Source: Acidimicrobiaceae bacterium (lineage in GTDB: Bacteria > Actinomycetota > Acidimicrobiia > Acidimicrobiales > Ilumatobacteraceae). Taken from it: a DNA stretch of 64,000 nt. The notes under the pieces are model-generated. The model was not told the DNA's origin and made no database searches. It was given only the letters and a program-made list of their open reading frames with translations. Location: NCBI GenBank assembly GCA_020637295.1, contig JACJWF010000001.1, positions 620,001 to 684,000 on the forward strand, read 5' to 3'. Of this stretch, positions 58,988 through 64,000 are shown in pieces (positions within the stretch are counted from its first letter, which is position 1; each line of letters starts with the position of its first letter). Position numbers and translations under genes: made by a program.

Positions 58988-59834
58988 CGCGCCGTCGCCG
59001 GTTCCGGTCCTGGTGATCGGCGGCTACCTCGGCAGCGGCAAGACCACGCTGGTCAACCACCTCCTGCGCTCGACGTCGGAGCGGCTGATGGTGCTCGTCA
59101 ACGACTTCGGCCAGTCGGTGATCGACGCTGCCCTGGTGGAGGCGACCGACGGCGATGTCCTCCAACTCGCCGGTGGCTGCGTGTGCTGCCAGATCGGCGA
59201 CGACCTTGCCGGTGCGCTGCAGCGGGCGGTGGAGGAGCACCCGGATCGGCTGGTGATCGAGACCAGTGGGGTTGCCCAACCTGCCGCGGTGGCGACCAGC
59301 GTGGCCATGTTCCCCGGTCTGGCGATGGATGCCGTGGTGGTGCTGGCCGATGCGGAGCGGATCCGCCAGTCGCTCGCCGACCGCTATGTCGGCGACCTGG
59401 TCACGGCCCAACTGCGCCAGGCCGACGTCGTCCTCCTCAACCGCACCGACCTGGTGGCCGACCCGGCGGATGCGCTCGCAGCCGTCGGCGCTGTCGCACG
59501 CGGGCCGGTGATCCCGTGCATGAACGGCGAGGTACCGCCCGAGGTGCTGACGTCGGTGGGTCATGAGGCGTCGGTCGAGGCGGCACTCCACGACGCCGGC
59601 GATCTGTTCTGGTCCCGCACCCTGCCGGCCGCCGGCAGCCCGGCGGAAGTCATGGCCCGGCTGGCGGCCATCCCCGGCGTGGTGCGGGCGAAGGGCTTCG
59701 TGCAGTTGCCGTCAGGGGAGTGGCGGCTCCTCCAGGTCGTCGGCGCCCGGGTCACGTCGACCCCATGGTCCGGCCCGACCCCGCCCGCCGCCGAGGTCGT
59801 CGTCATCGCCCTCCGTCCCCTCCAACCCTCCTGA
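58980..59834 (+). CDS. CobW/COG0523-family GTPase
   Basis: A 284-residue P-loop GTPase. VIGGYLGSGKTTLVNHLL is Walker A, VLVNDFGQSVIDAALV the switch region, LAGGCVCCQIGDDL the CxCC metal-binding motif, and LLNRTDLVADP resembles the guanine-specificity NKxD motif (Arg replacing Lys). COG0523 GTPases deliver Zn, Co or other metals to target enzymes. Overlap with the amidohydrolase gene makes that enzyme, or the molybdenum hydroxylase, a likely client. The C-terminal domain is shorter than in CobW itself. Confidence 0.88.
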   Translation: MPDAPSPVPVLVIGGYLGSGKTTLVNHLLRSTSERLMVLVNDFGQSVIDAALVEATDGDVLQLAGGCVCCQIGDDLAGALQRAVEEHPDRLVIETSGVAQPAAVATSVAMFPGLAMDAVVVLADAERIRQSLADRYVGDLVTAQLRQADVVLLNRTDLVADPADALAAVGAVARGPVIPCMNGEVPPEVLTSVGHEASVEAALHDAGDLFWSRTLPAAGSPAEVMARLAAIPGVVRAKGFVQLPSGEWRLLQVVGARVTSTPWSGPTPPAAEVVVIALRPLQPS

Positions 59835-59984
59835 ACTTGTCGCGCCCGTGACCGGGATTTCCACGGTCAGGCCCGCGACAAGTTCGGGGAGGGCGGGGGT
59901 GGGGAACGCCGTCCGGTTCGACCCACCCCTCGGATGTTGTCGCGCCCCTGACCGGGGACATCACGGTCAAGCCCGCGACAAGTT
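59834..59984. repeat. Two 51-nt hairpin repeats, 100 bp apart (family 3)
   Basis: Copy 1 is 59834-59884, copy 2 is 59934-59984. Each starts (AAC)TTGTCGCGCCC and ends GCCCGCGACAAGTT, with an inner TGACCG...CGGTCA pair, giving a two-part stem; copy 2 begins TGTTGTCGCG. Both are followed by CGGGGAGGG. They lie between the convergent CobW and class V aminotransferase genes, where they could act as terminators or as dispersed repeats. Confidence 0.9.
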
Positions 59985-60010
59985 CGGGGAGGGAAGGGAA
60001 AGGGGGACGG

Positions 60011-61723
60011 TCAGCCGAGTGACTGGGCGGGGAGGTCGAACCAGCGGAGGCGTTCGAACTCGGGGTTCAGCGAGCCGGCGGGGGCGGACTCCGTCCACTC
60101 CGGGGTCGCGGCGAGAAGGGCACGCGCCTCGGCCAGGTACTCCGCCAGCGCGGACTCGGGTGCCCGTTGGTCGTCCACGTGGGGGAACCGCAGTTCGCCG
60201 CGCTCCAGGTCGTAGCGCACGTCGCGCAGGCGTAGCGGCGGTTCCACCGCGCCGCGCTCGTGGCGCCACAGCCCGCTGTGCGGTTCGAAGCGGTAGTCGG
60301 GCAGCAGCTTCCACCCCTCGTTCGCCACCAGGTCCACGGCGTCCACCAGGTACTGGAACACGGCCTCGCTGATGAAGTAGTTGAAGCTGACCCGGGTCCA
60401 CCCGGGCTTGATGCCCTCGCAGCCGCGGGTGATCTCGTGTTCGAACTCGTGCGACCGCTCCAGGTCGATGCCCAGCAGGCGGTGCCCGTAGGGGCCGGCG
60501 CAGGAGCACCCGCCGCGGGACTGGATGCCGAACAGGTCGCTCAGCAGGGCCACGACGTAGTTGTGATGCAGGTATTTGCCGCCGGGGCGGCGGACCACGA
60601 ACGACACGATGCTCAGCCGCTCGGCGTCCTTGTTGCCGAGCACGTCGATGTTGGGGTTGGCCGACCAGCGCTCGATGGCCCGGCTCCAGTACGACTCCTC
60701 GCGGGCGCGGATGGCCGGCACGCCCACGGCTTCCTTCAGCTGGAAGACCAGGCCGGCGCGGATGCTCTCGATGATGGCCGGCGTGCCGCCTTCCTCGCGG
60801 TGCACCGGGTCCGCCAGGTAGACGTGCTCCGTCGGGTTGACGTAGGCCACGGTCCCGCCGCCGACCACGTCGGGAACCCTGTTGCGCAGCAGCTCCCGCC
60901 GGGCGATCAGGACCCCCGGCGTGCCGGGCCCGCCGACGAACTTGTGCGGGCTGAGGAACACAGCGTCCTTGTAGGCCAGCGGGTGCACGTCGCACTGCGG
61001 GTACATCTCGATCTGCACGTACGGGGCCGCGGCCGCGAAGTCCCAGAACGACAGTGCGCCGTGGCGGTGCAGCAGGTCGGCGATGGCGCAGGTGTTGGAG
61101 ACGATGCCCGTGACGTTGGAGGCCGCCGAGAAGGAGCCGATCTTCAGCGGCCGGTCGGCGTAGCGGACCAGTTCGGCCTCCAGCCGCTCCAGGTCCACGT
61201 GGCCGTCGGCGTCCTCCGGGATGGTGACCACGTCGGCGATCGTCTCCCGCCACGGCAGCTCGTTGCTGTGGTGCTCGAACGGGCCGACGAACACCACCGG
61301 CCGCTCGCCGGCGGGGATCAGCCCGGCGAGGTGGTAGCGGTCGTCGAGGTCGGCGGGCAGCCGCAGGTTCATGATCCCGACGAGCTTGTCGATGGCCCCG
61401 GTGGAGCCGGACCCGCAGAAGATCACGCACGTGTCGTCGTCGCCTCCGACCGCGTCGTGGACGATGGTGCGGGCGTCCTCCCGCAGGCGGGTGGTCTGCA
61501 GGCCGGTGCCGCTGGACTCCGTGTGGGTGTTGGCGTAGCGGGGGAGGACCTCGTTGCGGATGAAGTCCTCGATGAACGTGAGGGCGCGGCCGGACGCGGT
61601 GTAGTCCGCGTAGGTGATGCGTCGCGGGCCGTACGGCCCGTCCATCACCTGGTCGTCGCCGATCACGGACTCGCGGATCAGGCGCAGGAGGGGCGTCTCG
61701 ACGGGTTCGGCCACGATGGCCAC
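60011..61723 (-). CDS. Class V aminotransferase-fold PLP enzyme (cysteine desulfurase-like)
   Basis: A 570-residue PLP enzyme from GTG 61723. DYTASGRALTFIEDFIRNEVLP and ANTHTESSGTGLQTTRLREDARTI are the usual N-terminal region; FCGSGSTGAIDKLVGI binds phosphate; FWDFAAAAPYV has the pyridine Asp; FLSPHKFVGGPGTPGVLI carries the Schiff-base Lys. GGCSCAGPYGHRLLGI offers a possible catalytic Cys in the loop used by desulfurases. It is longer than SufS (about 400), with an extra C-terminal region of ~130 residues. The reaction may be desulfuration, beta-lyase or transamination; it is divergent from the phosphonate fusion gene. Confidence 0.83.
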   Translation of the reverse strand: MAIVAEPVETPLLRLIRESVIGDDQVMDGPYGPRRITYADYTASGRALTFIEDFIRNEVLPRYANTHTESSGTGLQTTRLREDARTIVHDAVGGDDDTCVIFCGSGSTGAIDKLVGIMNLRLPADLDDRYHLAGLIPAGERPVVFVGPFEHHSNELPWRETIADVVTIPEDADGHVDLERLEAELVRYADRPLKIGSFSAASNVTGIVSNTCAIADLLHRHGALSFWDFAAAAPYVQIEMYPQCDVHPLAYKDAVFLSPHKFVGGPGTPGVLIARRELLRNRVPDVVGGGTVAYVNPTEHVYLADPVHREEGGTPAIIESIRAGLVFQLKEAVGVPAIRAREESYWSRAIERWSANPNIDVLGNKDAERLSIVSFVVRRPGGKYLHHNYVVALLSDLFGIQSRGGCSCAGPYGHRLLGIDLERSHEFEHEITRGCEGIKPGWTRVSFNYFISEAVFQYLVDAVDLVANEGWKLLPDYRFEPHSGLWRHERGAVEPPLRLRDVRYDLERGELRFPHVDDQRAPESALAEYLAEARALLAATPEWTESAPAGSLNPEFERLRWFDLPAQSLG

Positions 61724-61755
61724 GCTATCCCCGTACGGCGGTCGGGCCGGGCTGG

Positions 61756-61761
61756 TACGTT
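61756..61761 (+). promoter_or_regulatory. Leaderless -10 element (TACGTT) for the dioxygenase-HD fusion
   Basis: TACGTT ends 6 nt before GTG 61768. Confidence 0.5.
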
Positions 61762-61767
61762 CACGCC

Positions 61768-63489
61768 GTGAGCGCTGCCTCCCTCCCTGCGCCGGTCACG
61801 CCGAGGGTGCTCGACGCCGGCCGCGTCCTCGCCGTCACGTTCCCCGACGGGTCCGTCGCCCGCTTCCACGCCGAGTGGCTGCGGTTCAACGCGCTGGATG
61901 CCGTCACGCGCAGCCCGGGCAACGGGCAGCGCCTGCTGACCATCGGCGACATCCCCGAGGCCAGCACCCTGGAGGACGTGGTCACCAGCAGCGACGGCTC
62001 CGCCGTGCACCTCACGTTCGAACCCGGCGCCCAGCGCAGCAGCTTCCCCGTGACCTGGCTGGCAACGCACCGCTACGACGTGCAGCGCCCACAGGCCTCC
62101 GGCTGGACGGCCGACCGGGTGCAGCGGTGGGACCACGCCACCATGCAGGACCGCATCCCGGAGGCCACACTCGACGCACTGCGGGCCGACCGCCGTGCGC
62201 TGGCCGACTGGCTGGGTGCGGTGGACCGGTTCGGCGTCGCGGTCGTGCACGACGTGCCCACGACGGCAGGGGCGCTGGTGGAGGTGGCCGACCTGTTCGG
62301 CTATGTGCGCGAGACCAACTACGGCCGCTGGTTCGACGTGCGCAGCGAGGTGAACCCGAGCAACCTCGCCTACACCAACCTCGGCCTGCAGGCCCACACG
62401 GACAACCCGTACCGGGACCCCGTGCCGACGCTGCAGCTGCTGGCCTGTCTGGAGAACACGGTGGAGGGTGGGGCGTCGACGGTGGTGGACGGCTTCGCCT
62501 GCGCGGCGAGGCTGCAGGCCGACGATCCGGCGGGGTTCGCCCTGCTGGCCGGCCACCCCGCCCGCTTCGAGTACGCCGGGGCCGCCGACGTCTGCCTGCA
62601 GTCGAAGCGGCCGGTCATCGAGCTCGGCCCGGACGGCGAACTGCTGGCTGTCCGGTTCAACAACCGGTCCACCGCACCGGTGGTCGACGTGCCGTTCGAC
62701 GAGATGCCCGCCTACCTGGCAGCCCTCCGCCGCCTCGCCTCCTACGCGGACGACCCGGCCATGCACGTCACGTTCCGGCTGGCGCCCGGCGACCTGTTCA
62801 TCGTGGACAACCAACGCGTGCTCCACGCCCGCTCGGCGTTCTCCGGTAGCGGCAGCCGCTGGCTGCAGGGGTGCTATGCCGACATAGACGGCCTGCGCTC
62901 CACGCTCGCCACGCTGCGACGGGAGCTGGCGGTGGACGGCGTGATCGACCGCATCGTCGACGTCTTCGCCCGCCGCGGCGCGGAGGAGTACCTCGGCGAG
63001 CCCGTCTCGATGGCGCAGCACATGCTGCAGTCGGCCGCCGCAGCGGAGGCCGACGGCGCCGATCCCGAACTGGTGGTGGCAGCCCTGCTCCACGACATCG
63101 GCCATTTCACCGGCGAGCTCGGCACCTACTCGCCGGATGCCACCGTGGACCACCGGCACGAGATCGAGGGCGTGCGCGCCCTCACCGGTCGCATGCCGCA
63201 GCGGGTGATTGATTGCGTGCGCCTGCACGTGGCCGCCAAGCGCTACCTGTGCGCGGTGGAGCCCTCCTACTTCGCCCTCCTGTCACCGGCGTCGGTGCAC
63301 ACGCTGGAGCTCCAGGGCGGCCCGATGGCGGCCGACGAGGTGGCCGCGTTCGAGGCCGAACCGCACCATGCCGATGCGGTGCGGGTGCGCCGCTGGGACG
63401 AAGGAGGCAAGGATGCCGGCCGCGACGTGCCAGGGTTGGAGCACCACCTTGCGGCGCTGCGCACCCTCGCCCGCGCCGCGCTGACCTGA
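61768..63489 (+). CDS. TmpA-TmpB-like fusion: GBBH-type dioxygenase plus PhnZ-type HD oxygenase
   Basis: A 573-residue two-enzyme protein. Residues 1-375 are a TmpA/GBBH-like Fe(II)/2-oxoglutarate dioxygenase: H210-x-D212 (QAHTDNPY) and H353 (QRVLHARSAFSG) are the iron ligands; the N-terminal zinc cysteines of GBBH are absent. Residues 395-573 are an HD oxygenase: Y408, E411, H418 in YLGEPVSMAQH, H442-D443 in LLHDIGH, H464, H487 and D544 (DAVRVRRWDE) reproduce the Y24/E27/H34/H58-D59/H80/H104/D161 set of PhnZ, the first five at identical spacing. The pair would hydroxylate trimethylaminoethylphosphonate and then cleave the C-P bond to phosphate and glycine betaine. The SDR downstream is 17 bp away. 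Confidence 0.87.
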   Translation: MSAASLPAPVTPRVLDAGRVLAVTFPDGSVARFHAEWLRFNALDAVTRSPGNGQRLLTIGDIPEASTLEDVVTSSDGSAVHLTFEPGAQRSSFPVTWLATHRYDVQRPQASGWTADRVQRWDHATMQDRIPEATLDALRADRRALADWLGAVDRFGVAVVHDVPTTAGALVEVADLFGYVRETNYGRWFDVRSEVNPSNLAYTNLGLQAHTDNPYRDPVPTLQLLACLENTVEGGASTVVDGFACAARLQADDPAGFALLAGHPARFEYAGAADVCLQSKRPVIELGPDGELLAVRFNNRSTAPVVDVPFDEMPAYLAALRRLASYADDPAMHVTFRLAPGDLFIVDNQRVLHARSAFSGSGSRWLQGCYADIDGLRSTLATLRRELAVDGVIDRIVDVFARRGAEEYLGEPVSMAQHMLQSAAAAEADGADPELVVAALLHDIGHFTGELGTYSPDATVDHRHEIEGVRALTGRMPQRVIDCVRLHVAAKRYLCAVEPSYFALLSPASVHTLELQGGPMAADEVAAFEAEPHHADAVRVRRWDEGGKDAGRDVPGLEHHLAALRTLARAALT

Positions 63490-63506
63490 CGAACCGGAGG
63501 ATCACG

Positions 63507-64000
63507 ATGACACTCGACGGCACCACCGCATGGATCACCGGCGCCAGCTCCGGCATCGGCGCCGGCCTGGCGCGCGACCTCGCCGGCCGCGGCGCGTCGG
63601 TCGTGCTCTCCGGCCGCGACGAAGGCCGCCTGGCCGAGGTGGCTGCGACGCTGCCCACCGACAGCCTGGTCCTGCCGTTCGACGTCCGTGACGACGACGC
63701 GCTCGCCGCCGCGGCGGCCGCCGCCACCGCATGGAAGGGTGGGGTGGACCTCGCCGTCGCCAACGCCGGCATCTCGCAGCGGAGCATCGCCCTGCGCACC
63801 AGCATGGCCGTCTACCGCGAGATCATCGAGGTCGACCTGATCGCCCAGATCGCCTTCGCCCAGAGCCTCATCGGCCACATGGCCGAGCGGGGGAGCGGGC
63901 GGCTGGCCTTCGTGTCGTCCATCGCCGGCAAGGTCGGCGTGCCCGTCCGCACCGCCTACTGCGCGGCGAAGTTCGGGCTGGTGGGTTATGCGGACGCGCT
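63507..64000 (+). CDS. Short-chain dehydrogenase/reductase (3' end outside window)
   Basis: The window ends inside this SDR; 164 codons are visible. AWITGASSGIGAGLARDL is the coenzyme motif, VLSGRDEGR suggests NADP, VANAGIS replaces NNAG, and YCAAKFGLVGYADA carries the catalytic YxxxK. GGAGG lies 6 nt before ATG 63507. It is 17 bp behind the phosphonate fusion gene, so it is probably in the same operon and may act on an aldehyde or alcohol of that pathway. Confidence 0.87.
   Translation, partial: MTLDGTTAWITGASSGIGAGLARDLAGRGASVVLSGRDEGRLAEVAATLPTDSLVLPFDVRDDDALAAAAAAATAWKGGVDLAVANAGISQRSIALRTSMAVYREIIEVDLIAQIAFAQSLIGHMAERGSGRLAFVSSIAGKVGVPVRTAYCAAKFGLVGYADA

Noticed and set aside
60011..61723. 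2-aminoethylphosphonate transaminase (PhnW) beside the phosphonate fusion gene
   Set aside because: The protein is class V but 570 residues long with a GGCSCAGPYG loop typical of desulfurase-like proteins, and it is divergently transcribed; a phosphonate role is not supported by sequence.

Overview
The window is about 70% G+C, coding-dense, and reads as a chromosomal segment of an aerobic, lipid- and terpenoid-metabolising actinobacterium. Five cytochrome P450s, a wax-ester synthase, an F420-type luciferase-like oxidoreductase, several short-chain dehydrogenases, GTG starts, GTGA/ATGA gene overlaps and many leaderless promoters (TANNNT 6 to 8 nt before the start codon) all fit this. Acidimicrobiia or a relative is my guess from gene content; no rRNA or single-copy marker is present to fix it. 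I saw no tRNA, CRISPR array, prophage or complete insertion sequence.

Layout. 1-8.1 kb: end of a glutamine synthetase-like gene, an EEP nuclease, an SDR plus PLP-decarboxylase pair, a VapBC module with a clear operator, a beta-hydroxyacid dehydrogenase and an orphan P450. 8.2-13.5 kb: a secreted protein, a class III aminotransferase, an FHA protein, a WS/DGAT acyltransferase, a DyP peroxidase and a YbaK-type deacylase. 13.6-20.3 kb: pyruvate:ferredoxin oxidoreductase, a dihydroorotate-dehydrogenase-like protein, a VIT1-type metal transporter and a DAO-type flavoenzyme. 20.3-23.5 kb: a self-regulated TetR/ferredoxin/P450 operon and a butyrobetaine-hydroxylase-like dioxygenase. 23.5-29 kb: two sugar/nucleoside kinases, a P450, small envelope proteins and a threonine aldolase. 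29.1-31.3 kb: a persulfide dioxygenase-rhodanese plus TauE exporter behind a CstR/CsoR-like palindrome. A near-identical palindrome recurs at 54.7 kb beside a DUF302 gene and a small Cys-rich protein gene, suggesting one sulfane-sulfur regulon.

38.8-51.0 kb is the most unusual block. Leftward it encodes an alcohol dehydrogenase, two P450s, an SDR and a metallo-beta-lactamase. Rightward it encodes TetR, a phosphotransferase, a membrane protein and two tandem membrane-anchored members of the linalool dehydratase/isomerase (LDI) family. Each LDI gene is followed by a tiny overlapping gene; the 42- and 33-residue products are clearly homologous. This looks like a terpenoid or related alcohol/alkene catabolic locus with a repeated enzyme-plus-microprotein unit.

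51.3-64 kb: an F420-type oxidoreductase, a fatty-acid desaturase under a 22-bp palindrome, a CrtC/lipocalin-like protein, a molybdenum hydroxylase large subunit without partners, an amidohydrolase, a CobW GTPase and a class V aminotransferase fold protein. The window closes with a fusion of a TmpA-like 2-oxoglutarate dioxygenase to a TmpB/PhnZ-like HD oxygenase, predicted to break a C-P bond in two steps on one polypeptide, followed by an SDR cut by the window edge.

Intergenic DNA carries at least three families of dispersed palindromic elements (a 45-nt hairpin, a 51-nt hairpin and arrays with a 20-bp period). Functional statements come from motifs and recalled family knowledge; no database search was run.
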